From NCBI RefSeq assembly GCF_042453785.1, contig NC_091671.1, positions 7,696,001 to 7,760,000 on the forward strand: DNA of 64,000 nt. The letters are read 5' to 3'. A model generated the notes under the pieces. That model was not told the DNA's origin, made no database searches, and saw only the letters and a list, made by a program, of their open reading frames with translations. The stretch is from Malus domestica (lineage: Eukaryota; Streptophyta; Magnoliopsida; Rosales; Rosaceae). A program made the position numbers and the translations under genes. How positions within the stretch are numbered: position 1 is the first letter of the stretch; the number at the start of each line of letters is the position of its first letter. This document shows, one piece after another, positions 34,776-47,100 of this stretch.

Positions 34776-35091
34776 ATGCAAAAGGGAAAAAATTTCCTAA
34801 TTGCAAAAGCAAAATAGAGAGGTAATAATTAAAGAGTTTTTAAGCTCTTAATTAATGGTATTTAATTTGCTTGGTAACGAGAATTATTTAGGAGTCAGTC
34901 ACCTACAACATGCATGCAAATTGGAGGAGACAATTCATGGACCAAATTACAACACCGTATCCTTTGGAACTTCACTTATAGCCCCATGTTCACTTGGAAG
35001 ACATGAAAATTATGAACAACCAATTTGAACACAATTCTCTTTACTTGTATGGAGGAGTTCATATAAGTAACAATCTGAGATTAGTCCACTT
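34776..35091. other. AT-rich spacer
   Basis: No feature seen between the MITE-like element and the kinase remnant. Confidence 0.5.
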
Positions 35092-35790
35092 TCAATAAAC
35101 ATGTTCAGTCAACTTGGTGTTTAGAAGAACATTGCTTAGCTTTAGATCACAATGAACTATCAGTGTTTTGCTATGGTTATGAAAATAATCCAGTGCATAA
35201 TAGCAACACCAATAACAATATATAGCCCTTGAAGAAGATTTTAAATTCTTGGATGTATTGATTGCTTGCCTCTTCATTACAGGAGGGGGATGCAACCACT
35301 CCTCTAAGCTCCTTGGGTGCATCAACTCATAAACTAGAGCCTTGAAATCATCATTGAGAAAACATGCAGATATGACCTTGACGTGATTTTGATGCTTTAT
35401 ATTTCTCAAAGCCTCGTATTCGGCTATGAAACTCTATTGTCAGTATAAAGAACCCCCTTGTATACAAACTCGAAATTGCCAACACTAGTCAAATTAGCTG
35501 AAGAAAACGGATAAGTGGCTTTTGAGAAATTAGCATATGACACTTGCAAGTAGAGCAAGTCCGAATATTAAGGGGATTATTAATTTCAAGCTATAAGCTA
35601 ATATTCTTTTCTCGGAGCTCTTTAGACTTGCAATTGGGTAGCTTGAGATAAGGAATTCCTTTTCAGAATCTAGTGTTGTCAACAATTGAAATGGCACTTT
35701 GATTTTCGAAAACACCTTACACTGATGGTGGTCAAGTCTGATAGGAAACTCAACTATCTTTATAGCTTCCAAGATGATTTTATTGAAGGT
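35092..35790 (-). pseudogene. Fragment of an LRR receptor-like kinase
   Basis: Reading on the minus strand from about 35790 to 35092 there is a juxtamembrane/TM-like segment (SLKLIIPLIFGLALLASVIC) and then kinase text (MRNIKHQNHVKVISACF, NDDFKALVYELMHPRSLEEW, VHCDLKLSNVLL). These match the intact-looking domain at 36482-37321. They lie in different frames, and the glycine loop, activation segment and C-lobe are missing. It is a decayed tandem relative of the neighbouring receptor kinase (class XII, EFR/Xa21 type). Confidence 0.85.
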
Positions 35791-36059
35791 TGAGGGTCTT
35801 GAGGTTATGAATCTTTCAAAAATTTGGAATCTGTAATATGAATATTCAACAATTTCGTGGCACGAACTAGACTTTAATCGATGTGAATGTTACACAAAAA
35901 TACCAAGTACAAGAAGTAGTAATACACTCTTCACACAATGAACCTCATTGGTGATTATTTACTTTGCAAACTTCCACATCTACTGTGGTAACAAAAAAGC
36001 TAGACTTCATAGGCAATACACGAAATTTCTCTATCACAAAAGCACATAAAGAAGAGTTT

Positions 36060-38818
36060 CTATCCAAGAAAAGTATTCCTAATGGAAAGAAGTTCAGATG
36101 CAGCATCATTGATATTCTTTAGTCGATCTGTTGCTGATTCAGCAGAACAAGCAATTCCAATTCTAAATATCGAACTCAAGCACACCTCAACTTTATGAAT
36201 TCTCGCACTGCATTGATTGGGATTCTCGTTCGTGCCTCCTTGAAGAAGTGGTGCGTCTGCAATCTCAGTAACTCGTCCGGGGAGAGCCATTTTGACAAAA
36301 TTATGAAGGTTCAAGCTATCAACAAATATGTTGTCAATGGGTCTCTTCCCTGTAAACATCTCCAACAAAAGAATGCCAAAGCTATAGACATCACCATTTG
36401 TTGACAACTCACTCCCCATGCCATACTCTACAATTCAAACATCACATTTGTGTATAAATAATGCAGTTTGAATTTTGTAATTTAAATATTGTAAAATAAA
36501 AAAGGAAATATAATGAAGTATATATCTAGCATATATAGCATATATATACCTGGAGCTGCATAACCAACCGTTCCTCTTATTCCAATGGAACTTGTTTGAT
36601 TTTGAATTGCTGAAACATTACTCGTTACTTGTAAGAGAAACCTTGCTAAGCCAAAGTCAGAAACATGGCCAGTCAATTCCTTGTCCAAAAGAACGTTGCT
36701 TGGCTTGAGATCACAATGAACTATTGGCGTTTCACAATGATTATGAAGATAATCCAGTGCACAAGCAACATCAATGGCAATTTCTAGCCTCTGAAGAAGA
36801 CTTAACTGCTTGGGTACATGATCTCTTAACTCTTCAGTTCCAGTAGGTGGATGCAGCCACTCCTCTAAGCTCCCGTTGTCCATGAACTCATAAACTAGAG
36901 CCTTGAAATCATTACCATTAAAATCAACACTTGAACACACGGTTATAATCTTGACGAGATTTCGGTGCCTAATATTTCTCAAAGCTTCACATTCGGCTAT
37001 GAAACTCCTCGACGCTCCATGGCGTAACAAGTTAAACACCTTCACGGCAACAAGTTGAACTTTATCATCCTCATCAAGAACTCCCTTGTACACATAACCA
37101 AAACTTCCAGCACCAATTAAATTAGCCTCTAAGAACCCGTCAGTAGCTTTGAGTAGAGTAGCATATGACACTTCCAAAATAGTGTTCCCCAAAGTGCACA
37201 ATGAAATTTCTTTCCTTTTCTTCCTTGATGAACAAAGAAAGACGTAAGAGAAAACCATGGCCATTACTAGAAGAGCAAGTCCAAATACTAAAGGGAGTAT
37301 TAGTTTCAAGCTACGAGACAATCTTCGTTTCTTGGTCTCTTTAGACTTGCACTTGGGAAGCTTTAAATTAGCAACAAGGCTGCACAGATTAGTGTTGCCA
37401 ACAACTGAAATAGCACTCGCATTTTTTAAAACACCTCCAGTTGGTACCTCTCCTCAAAATTGATTGAATGATAAGTTCAGATTATTCAGGATTCAAGACG
37501 GAATATTTCCTGATAATTTGTTCATGAAAATTTCTAAAGCTCCAAGGTTTGAAAGCTTACCCATGTCAGAGGGGATGTTACCTGTGAAGCTATTATACCC
37601 CCAATGCAACAATTCCAAGCTCACCAGGTTCCCTATCCCAGATGGGATGCTTCCATATATTTGGTTATATTCAACCCAAAACATTTCAAGTTTGGTTGAG
37701 AGATTGGATATTGACATGGGCAATGTCCCTCCAAAATTGTTGTCGCTAATCATCAGCCTTCGTAACTGGGTGGCATTGGTCAAGTCCGAGAGAAAACTTA
37801 AGTCACCTTCTTTACCGCTTCCAATATTATTATCGCCAACGTCAAAATACAGGAGGTTGTGAAGCTTTTGGAGATTCGGTACCCGTCCGATTAGGTTGTT
37901 ACTCCCAACGTCAAATACCCAAACACTTGTGACGTTGAATATTGAGGGAGGTATGGACCCAGTGAGTTGGTTTGAGTAGATGCTCAAGATTTCGAGATTA
38001 GGAAGACTTTTGCCAATATCTGAAGGAAGACTCCCTTGAATTTGGTTAGTTGCCATGGAAATTGCAACAAGAGAAGAGAGGTTATAGATGGAGGAAGGGA
38101 TGCTACCAGACATATGATTTTCGCCCAATCCCAAGAAAGTTAATTTTTTCAATTGGCCAAGAGAACTGGGGATGTTTCCCATCAAGTTATTACTAACAAG
38201 ACTTAGTGACCGGAGAGACGAAATGTTCCCTAAGGAAGGAGGGACCTGTCCCATTACATTATTATATTGTAATGAAAATTTTTGCAGTTTCGATAGCAAT
38301 CCAATTTCTGAAGGAATTTTACCCACCAATTTGTTGAGAGAGAAATTCACATGGATAAGGTTGAAGCAATATGACATATTGTGTGGAATACTGCCACTAA
38401 ACGAGTTAACGTCTAATCGCAATACCTGCAACCTACGCAAATTCCCAATTTGTGGAGGAATTTCATGACTGAAGTTGTTGTTTTGCAGCGACAGCTCCCT
38501 TAGAAAACTTAGATTTCCAATGTTTGGGGATAGTTTCCCTACCAGATTTTGAGATTGCAGGTCCAGGTTAGTGACCCTTTGGCGATGTCGTCGACTGCAT
38601 GTCACGCCATGCCACATGCAAAAGTGCGTGGATTCGTTCCAGGAGCTCATCACGTTGTAATTATGGAGATCTTGCTTTATTTGAGCTTTGATGGCAAGCA
38701 GGGCCAGCCTATCCGTCGCATTCCCTCCGAGTCCCGATTGCAGGGAGCTCCAACAGCAAACGAACACTGCACTGAAAAGCAAATATATTAAGATCATTTT
38801 CAAAACCAAAACCCCCAT
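36060..38818 (-). pseudogene. LRR receptor-like kinase, class XII (EFR/Xa21 type), internally deleted
   Basis: Two exons on the minus strand (38818-36550 and 36427-36060) joined in phase give 879 codons, interrupted by in-frame TGA codons at 37493-37495 and 37454-37456. A signal peptide (MGVLVLKMILIYLLFSAVFV) is followed by an LRRNT cap (DRLALLAIKAQI, NESTHFCMWHGVTC) and about 14 leucine-rich repeats, a transmembrane segment (LILPLVFGLALLVMAMVFSY) and a kinase with GAGSFGYVYKG, VAVKVF, HCDLKPSNVLL (non-RD) and DFGLAR. Family members have about 1,000 residues, so roughly 130 residues (5-6 repeats) are missing at the junction beside the first stop. The class senses microbial patterns at the plasma membrane. 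This copy is probably dead, though the ectodomain could be made as a secreted fragment of about 441 residues. Confidence 0.9.
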
Positions 38819-39415
38819 TCCTGATCTGGTTAACTATATAACTAGAGAGAGATGCAGAAAGAAATAGAGGGATGGGTGTCGAGTTGTGATATTGGTGAGT
38901 TCCATTTGTTGCTTGACAAGGAAATTTATAGAAGGATAGGATCATAGGAGGAACTTTCACCACAGTTTCTGGTTCTTGAAATTCAAATATGAAAAAGAAT
39001 AAGTCCAAGTAAATGATAACAACTTTGGCTTGTTTTTTTAGACGACTTCACTAGCTTACTTCCACTACTGGGACCTATTGTCTGGCACTTTTGGTACACC
39101 AGGGACCAAGACCATTAAAGCACCTTGACTCCAGAAGTTAAAAAATTGAAGGTAGACTGGTCGATAATATTCTTGAGTCGAGAAAAGAACAAATACATGG
39201 AATCCTATATTTTGGTTACATCAGACGTCACGCTGGTGTCAATATGAAAGTTACCTTGCTAGGCGACCCTAGCTATGAATGAAAATTTTGAAGTCTCTAC
39301 GTTTTTTGAGGGGTTGGACTGTGAGATTGCTGATTTTCTCATAGTTCCCCTAAAGTACCATTGTAAGAAAGCTTGGTGTGGATGCAACCTTTCTAAAAAT
39401 TGTAACAGTTACTAG
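38819..39415. other. Upstream region of the receptor kinase, left of duplication copy B
   Basis: Presumed promoter side of the minus-strand receptor kinase (38819-39010 includes its leader) and spacer up to the duplication border. Nothing else is recognised. Confidence 0.5.
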
Positions 39416-40101
39416 TGATGTCTAATATCAAGATAAGTAAAGAATTATTCTATTTTTGAATAATTGGCTACTTTCCTGTAGCCATGTGCATTGGTTTGAT
39501 GCATTAAACAAGAGCATTTCCTTTTGTTATTCATCCATGTGAAGCTAAGTCAGATCCATTGCATAAAGTGAAGATGTCACGCACTGTGCAAGGCTACTTT
39601 ATGATGACCCTTTACTTCAACAACACCTGGAAGTTAGTTATTTTGTCATTTATATATATCTATTTTTTTATGATAGAACATTTTTAATGTGACTTGTGTG
39701 GTAAACGAGTTATTAATTAAACATTGCGGTGAACAATGTCCGCAATTATGATCAAAATTGAAAATTTTCGTTATGTCAAACTTAACTGTCGGTATGACTT
39801 ATAGGGTTGGAGAGAAATTGGGATTCGATGGAAACTAAGAAGCTTGAAGCTCAAATTGACGACGTCCCTAGCTAGCTACTTTGAATTCCTTTTTCTGGAA
39901 CCATTGCCTAGATTAGATCTCTTGATAACAGCAGCATGCACATACAAAATTACCATGGATCATTGAGGAGGGCTATATAACCACATCCCAAAGCCTACCT
40001 TCAAAACTTCTTCAATATTTACCCGTCTTGCAGAACCCATTAGAATTATGTTTAAGGGGATTAATCATGCAAACACTGGCTCGCTCTGGAGCATATAAAT
40101 A

Positions 40102-40259
40102 AAGGAAAACTAATTAAAAAGGTTTGAAAATTTTGAGTTTTAACGATAAGGACAAAATAAAGGGTAAAGTGAATAGTAGCATGTTTGACTTTTTAGTATA
40201 AAAATGTGGTTTTTCGTTAAAATGAACAGTATCGTGGGCTTTTCGTTAAAACTCCCAAT
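40102..40259. mobile_element. Short interspersed non-coding element, abundant Maleae-type repeat
   Basis: A segment beginning AAGGAAAACTAATTAAAAAG, with TTTTGAGTTTTAACGATAAG, GGTAAAGTGAATAGTA and TTTTCGTTAAAACTCCC, is absent at the same site in copy A. Flanking TAAATA (40096-40101 and 40260-40265) is a plausible target duplication. I recall this sequence as highly repeated in apple and pear. It has no coding capacity. Class (MITE or SINE) is not settled. Confidence 0.75.
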
Positions 40260-40907
40260 TAAATAAATCTATTCAATTCAAAAGCTCCTTAGTTGTGATT
40301 GATTATATCAGGCCGACAAACACCATATATCCTCATGTTCTAGGCTTCGCGTTAAATCAATTGTTTAAATGACGATTTTAACCTCTTTAGGACTAATGGA
40401 AAATTTTGATATGGACTGTAATTGTCGATGGAGTTCACTACAAATGCTTAATTAACTACTTTTTGACCACAAAGGTCATATTAAAATGCTTTATCACCAC
40501 GTAAAAAAATGGCTATATATGTATGTGTGTGAAAAGAATGGTACATTCCTCTACAAAGTTAATAATCATAGTACACCATTGGCATTTTTATTGAAAAGTA
40601 ATATAGAAGTAAAAAGTGAGACGGAATGAGAATCATGATAATGGCATGTAAAGTGTGAAGAAAAAGGAGAACGTGGATTCGTTCTCTGTTTTTTTTTACT
40701 TTTAAGCTTTTTAGTCCTTGATGCTTTCTTGAAGTGCATAGTATCCACATAATTTGTGAAATACTTAGAACATTTACTTTTAAAAACTTTCCGCAGTAGG
40801 GCAGATGACGCTTTATTGCAATGATTGAAAATAATATTGTCAATTTATCTTGGTGTGAGTTCGATCCTCACCGATCTCTTTCCTCCTCTCACATTTAACT
40901 ATCTAAC

Positions 40908-42165
40908 TGTTTAGACCTAAAATTACACCATCGGCCCGTACAATCAAGGCTGTTGAAGTGAACATAGCTCTCGATTATTGGATCAAGAAATAAAGGTCAT
41001 TATTAAAAGATAATGATTTTTAAAGTTATGATTTTATCATAATTATCTTTTAATAATGATTTATTATGAAAGATGAGATATATATCTGGAAGTATGACGG
41101 CACAACTGACGTGTGAAATGTGTGGATAGGATTGGATTGAAGTGACAACCATCAAGATGCATGCATGGATGAGTTTAAATCATAGGAAACCTAGGTAGAC
41201 CAGGCTTTTTACTTGGTGATGGATGTGGCAGACATGCCGTGGGAATGACTAATATATATTTATATATATATATGGTGGCCGTACTTTTTGGCAATCTGCA
41301 TGCCGTGGGAATGACTAATAGATATATATATATAATTGGTGGTTGTTTACAGAAGGTTATCCAAGTCACGTCAGATACATAGGAATTTGAAATAGACCAA
41401 ACTGCATGCCGTGGGAATGACTAATAGATATATATATAATTGGTGGTTGTTTACAGAAGGTTATCCAAGTCACGTCAGATACATGAGAATTTGAAATAGG
41501 ACTCTACTCGAGAATCAGGTCGTGCTAAGCAATTACATCAGTCCTATAAATACAGATGCAATAGCAACGGAAGAAGGACCTCCAATTCAACACACAACTG
41601 TCCTGCGCAAACTCTCTCAACAACTTTGAGATTTTTATTTTCTCTTTTCGCTGACACATCTTCCGTTGGCATCAACAGCACTGTGAAAGCAACCAGTGAT
41701 ATCTTAAGTCGGCATAGATAGCTCTATCACCGTAGAGTCAGCCGATCTCACAGCATCTTTCGTTGGCATCAACAGCACTGCGGCGAGGACAGCTGGTTAC
41801 CTATCCAAGTCTCGGTCGAGAAGGATTGCCAAATCCTTATTGGTCGAGGTCATCTTATCAGCCTTCTCGGCGAAGTGAGGTGTTACGAGTTACTACATTC
41901 GGCACATTGAAAGCCGAATTTGATATTGAACTTCGCAGAACTAGCAGCCTTGTCTTCAGGCTCTAGAACCCAAGAGGGCGAGACGTGTTCCTTCCTCGGT
42001 CGCAATCGCGAGACGCAGAAGTCAGCAGCGCACCCAACGTAACATCAACATATTTACTCCTCGGTCGACGAGTTGGCACGCACCGCATACAACCGAAGGA
42101 CGTAGTTAGCTTATTAATTACTTGGCCTGCGCGCTACGTAAGCTTGGTAGTTTTTAGGGTCAACA
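40908..42165. mobile_element. Solo LTR, 1,258 bp, with perfect 5-bp target duplication
   Basis: The element starts TGTTTAGACC and ends GGGTCAACA (TG...CA ends) and is flanked by CTAAC on both sides (40903-40907 and 42166-42170). The equivalent site in copy A (27817-27821) has a single CTAAC and no insert. A TATA-like CTATAAATA lies near 41545. An internal tandem duplication of about 106 bases is present. No internal retroelement domain remains, as expected after recombination between two LTRs. Superfamily is uncertain. It is younger than the segmental duplication. Confidence 0.9.
41296..41500. repeat. About 106-bp tandem duplication inside the solo LTR
   Basis: Units starting CTGCATGCCGTGGGAATGAC at 41296 and 41402 are nearly identical. 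A partial third occurrence of the motif CATGCCGTGGGAATGACTAA lies near 41234. Confidence 0.85.
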
Positions 42166-43592
42166 CTAACATACTAATACTATTGTTTGTCGAAAAAAAA
42201 AAACTTGCATGTAGCAATTTTCTATGTATCATTATCAATTGGTTCAAATTTGCTATCAACTAAAGTCAAACTTAAGACGTCTCAAATTACAATTAAAATA
42301 AAAAGAAATATCATTAAATCTTAGTACTAAATGACATCATTACCATATTGTTTCATACACAGGTTTATTGAAGAGAAACAAAGATAAAAGAAAGAAATGG
42401 TTTTAAAAAAAGGTTAATAGATAAAAGGTTAACATTACATTAACATTGTCAAGAAACAAGAAGATTAAGAGACACCACGAGCAAAAGCCCCATATAACCC
42501 ACATAGTTTCACAGTATTTGGAGAATAATTGTTTGAATTTTGTAGATTTATTTTGAAATGTTGGACCCATTTGTGATTTGGATAAATGAGTTTAATCTTC
42601 TAAAATATGTAATTACCATTTCGTAGTATTTTACTGGAAATTTTTTCATATTTCATATGGTGAATTAAGAAGAGATTGTACTAAAATTATCTAGAGTGAG
42701 AGTGGCACATTTTGTGGACCCCACTACCACGTGGCAGCAATAAGACTTGCCAGCTCCCGGACACGTATCACACTACTTCTGCTTCCCCTTGTGACATGGT
42801 GCAATCCTATTGTGTTGTGAGTTGTAACGGGCAAAAACAAACCTGAATCACATCTTCTCCTCGGTGGAGGCCGGAAGCCAAGAAGGAGGCATCCTCCTCT
42901 TACTCTTGTAAAATTCATCTTAGTTCAGAGGTTGCTATGATACACCGTTTTTTACTACGTGTTCGTGAGATCGAGCTTTACGAAATGAGGTAAATTATTC
43001 TAGATATTGAGCTGGTTTCGAGATGTCTTTAATTTTGAGTTTTTTTTATTTTTTTTAAACATCCCTAATTTTGAGTTTATAATCTAATTAACCTTTGAAT
43101 TCACGGTTTCTAGTTCTCGTTTGGTAAAATGTGACTATTTGGAGATTACTTAGAGGATTGAAGATCATTTTGGGGCGTGGCGGATAATGGTGTCAGGTAT
43201 GGGATTCTGCTATCCTAAAAACAAAAGGGTATTTCCAATCCATCTTGAAAAACTTTGAAAACGAAGAAGTTTTTATTTTCAAAAACTAGTGGGCAGGTGA
43301 AAAGAGAGTTTTCAATGAGTTCGGTCGTTGAACTGCCATCTCGTTGTGTAGACATCAATGATTACAAAAAGGTAAACAAGTTTCATTTGAAGTTTCAATT
43401 TTGCTACTAGAAATTCTAGTCTTTTTCGTCCCGTTACGGGTTAATGTGCACCGGCATCGCACGGATTCACTTGTCCGAGCACATCGACTGCAATTAAAGA
43501 AAATTTTAAAATGACTAGTCTAAATTTCTAATGGTAGTTTTATTCTCAATGATGGAAGAAGTACTGAGTTTAGTTCCATCATTCCTATTTGA

Positions 43593-43594
<2 letters not shown>

Positions 43595-43637
<43 letters not shown>
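43595..43637. repeat. (TA)n microsatellite, copy B
   Basis: About 21 TA units, longer than the matching array in copy A (29094-29117). Confidence 0.9.
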
Positions 43638-43639
<2 letters not shown>

Positions 43640-44142
43640 TAGAACCATACGAGTACAACCACGCTAACCGAAATAATTTATGCACACTTTTTTTCTTCTG
43701 CTTATGCAAAACCACTATATATTTTGTTCATTGATTTTATTTTATTTATTCAATCCAAATAGTAAAAACAAAGCCACATGAGTTTTTTTTAGTACAACGA
43801 AATAATATATTTTACATTAAAGAAGAGAGTTTGGTTAAACTACACATATTATGGTAAAGAAATGTAAAAAATAAAGAAGAATGTGCGAGAGAAGAAACAA
43901 GGAAGGGAAACTCATTACGGAATTTTGTTATACACACTTCCAATTGTGCTGGTTGGATCAGAGATTTTTTCTGAATTATTGAACACCAAAAAAATCAGAG
44001 TCGAAACAAAAAATAAAAACAGAACACAGAAACTTACCGACAGTCACACATAAACACAGAGATATTGAAACAGGAACTCCAACTACCAACCGTCCGATTT
44101 CTCCCTCTTTTTTTTTTTTTTGTGGCATTTCGTTCTCCTCCA

Positions 44143-47100
44143 ATGGCTTTCAGCACCTCAACTCACTCTTTCTTCAACTTCAAACTCTCCAGCAAAACTG
44201 CACCACCACTTCATCAGCCAAAGAAGAAACCAGTGACCCTTCTCCTCAATCCCCGTTTTGCCCCGCCCCTTCTCTCATCTTGTAACCATTGCTTCAGGGC
44301 CAACTCTGTCACTTTCTCAAACCCTTCTACCCCCAGGCATGGATTCAGTGTCAAGGCATACAAACTGAACAAACCCTTTTCAGATTTTTGCTTCTCTTTG
44401 CGTTTTTGAGTAGTGGAATTGATTTGTGCAATTTTTTGTTGGGTTTTTTTGTTTGTAGGTTGGATCACAGCCAGATTATTCTTCAGGGGATGATGATGCT
44501 CAGTCGTTTATTCCTGAAGCAACCCAACAGGAGGAATTTTCTTGGAAGTCTGTGATTCTTCCGTACGTCTCTCGATCAAATTTTCTATGCCTCTGTGTGT
44601 TTTTCTTATGCTTTGAGTAATGTAAATAGGTAATCTTGTTTTAGCTTCTTTGTTTTTCTGATGAAACGATATTGTAAACTATTCCAGTTACGGGTCGAAC
44701 TTGGGTGCAAGGGGTTGAGTACACTTGCCTTCGCCAACTGGCTTAACCCACATATGCGATCTTTTTTTAGCTTTAATTCTTCATAGTTGATAATTATGCA
44801 ATGGGGTTTGCATTTCGATTTTGTAAAGCCACATTGTATGGCAGAAGTTGGGTTTTTCTAGTACATGTTTTGAGGACCTGAATTGGGCTTTAATCAAGCA
44901 TATGAAAAGTTGAGTGCTTTTCAAAGTGCAGATCAAGCAATGAGTAGTGGTTAAATTGCAAGTTTCGAAGTTGACTTTTGAAAACCTCTCTTTTGTTGGT
45001 AATTTTATTTTTTATAACTAAGCTCTTGGAATTTTAGCTTTGTGTTTCCAGCTTTGGGAGGTTTGTTGTTCGGATATGACATTGGTGCTACTTCTGGTGC
45101 TACCCTCTCTTTACAGGTATACCTTCAGCTTTATGTTTTTCGTTTTTTGTTTTGATGATTAGTAATTTAATATGATCAACTTTTATGTTTTGATTTGTCA
45201 CAGTCACCCGAGCTTAGTGGCACTGCTTGGTTTAATCTTTCAGCCATCCAGCTTGGTCTTGTGGTATGATTTATCGAATCTTAGTCAATTTGGTTTTGAG
45301 TCATTTCCAAACTTGTGATCTGTCTGCCAAAAATCACCAACAATACATCAACAATCCTAAATTGCGTTGTTTCGATGCAGGTTAGCGGTTCCCTATATGG
45401 AGCTCTTTTTGGTTCCCTCCTTGTCTACCCAATTGCTGATTTCCTTGGTGTGTACTTTGCTTTGCTTTTGCACTTCATCATGAGGTTTTGAGCTTGATCA
45501 TTATTTTTGTTAGTCTTAAATTTTAATTGGCTTATGAAGGGAGGAGGAGGGAACTTATCACAGCAGCTGTACTTTATCTCCTTGGGGCCCTGATCACTGC
45601 AACTGCTCCGGGCCTTAGTGTTCTATTAGTCGGGCGTGTTTTATATGGGCTTGGTATTGGAATGGTAAGGTTCTGTGAAGTTGCTCTGTAGTTGCTCCAA
45701 CCGAAAAAAAAAGAAGCTAGCTGCAAAACCAAAGGAGAATCTTCCCAGCATTCGTTTTGGTCGAGCTAGATAATATCATGATTGAGTGATGATGCTCTAG
45801 CCACTTTTTAAAACATTTCTTTTGGCAGGCCATGCATGGGGCTCCTCTCTATATTGCTGAAACGTGTCCGTCTCAAATTCGTGGAACTCTAATATCTTTG
45901 AAGGAGCTCTTCATAGTTCTGGGGATTCTGGTATTGTTCAAATAACATCTTTATGTTAATCTTTTTGTCATTCACTATCTCAGTGAAGTGAGATGTTCTG
46001 ACATATGCACTCTTCGGCAGTTGGGTTATTTTGTGGGAAGCTTTGAGATTAATGCAGTTGGGGGCTGGCGTTACATGTATGGAATAAGTGCTTCCGTTGC
46101 TTTACTTATGGGAATAGGCATGTGGGTTCTCCCACCTTCTCCCCGCTGGTTGCTTCTCAGGGCGGCTCAAGGTAAAGGGCCTGTACAAGAATATAAAGAA
46201 AAAGCCATTGTTGCCTTGAGCAAGTTGAGAGGCCGGCCTCCTGGTGACAAAGTGTCTGAAAGGCAAATAGAAGAGACATATGTTTCTTTGAAGTCGTCCT
46301 ATGCAGATCAGGAAGCTGAGGGGAGTTTGTTGGAGGTCTTTCAAGGCACAAGTTTGAAAGCCTTCATAATCGGTGGTGGTTTGGTCCTTTTTCAACAGGT
46401 GTTTTCCTCCTTGCTGCTATGAATTGAACCTGTCTTTTGTTTCTTTTGCTTTTATATTTTCAAAACATGTACTTGAGAGAATACTAAGAATAAGTAAGCC
46501 AATTTACTACCTTACATTGCAGATAACCGGACAACCAAGTGTACTGTATTATGCTGGTCCGATTCTTCAGGTAATTGATAATCAACTTCTTTTTCTTTAT
46601 TTCATTTTTCATGTTAATTTTCCCAATGACGTGACATTCTTTGTAACTTTGTTACTAAAGACTGCAGGATTCTCTGCAGCCTCTGATGCTACCAGAGTAT
46701 CAGTTGTAATCGGATTGTTTAAGGTGCGTATGTCGCATGGTGTTTTTCATCTTTAATTTTGATTGGAGGTAATCCTCTTTCTGGTGTGACTGTCCTTTGC
46801 TTCTGAATGTTCCTGCAGTTTCTGATGACGGGAGTAGCTGTCCTGAAAGTTGATGATCTCGGAAGAAGACCTTTGCTGATTGTAGGAGTCAGTGGACTTG
46901 TATGCATCCTAACTATTCAAAAATTTACTCATTCAATTTGATTCGTATTTTGTACTTTGTGAAATGTTGGTTGATAAAGAAGAGGATGGATGGCTTTATC
47001 TTTCTTTCTTCGGTTTACCACAGGCTCTTTCCTTATTTCTCCTTTCTGCTTACTACAAATTTCTCGGAGGATTCCCGCTTATTGCTGTAGCTTCTCTTCT

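Larger units (their letters stand above)
39416..45552 (+). repeat. Segmental duplication, copy B (parental)
   Basis: Direct counterpart of 26203-31082, about 13.2 kb downstream. It is longer because of a 158-base repeat (40102-40259), a 1,258-base solo LTR (40908-42165) and about 200 extra bases near 42400-42608. On the right it continues uninterrupted into the intact transporter gene, which identifies it as the parental copy. Confidence 0.95.

Noticed and set aside
44065-44142. In-frame upstream Met that would extend pSuT by 26 residues
   Set aside because: It passes through a poly-T tract whose length differs in copy A, breaking the frame there; the extension is not transit-peptide-like.
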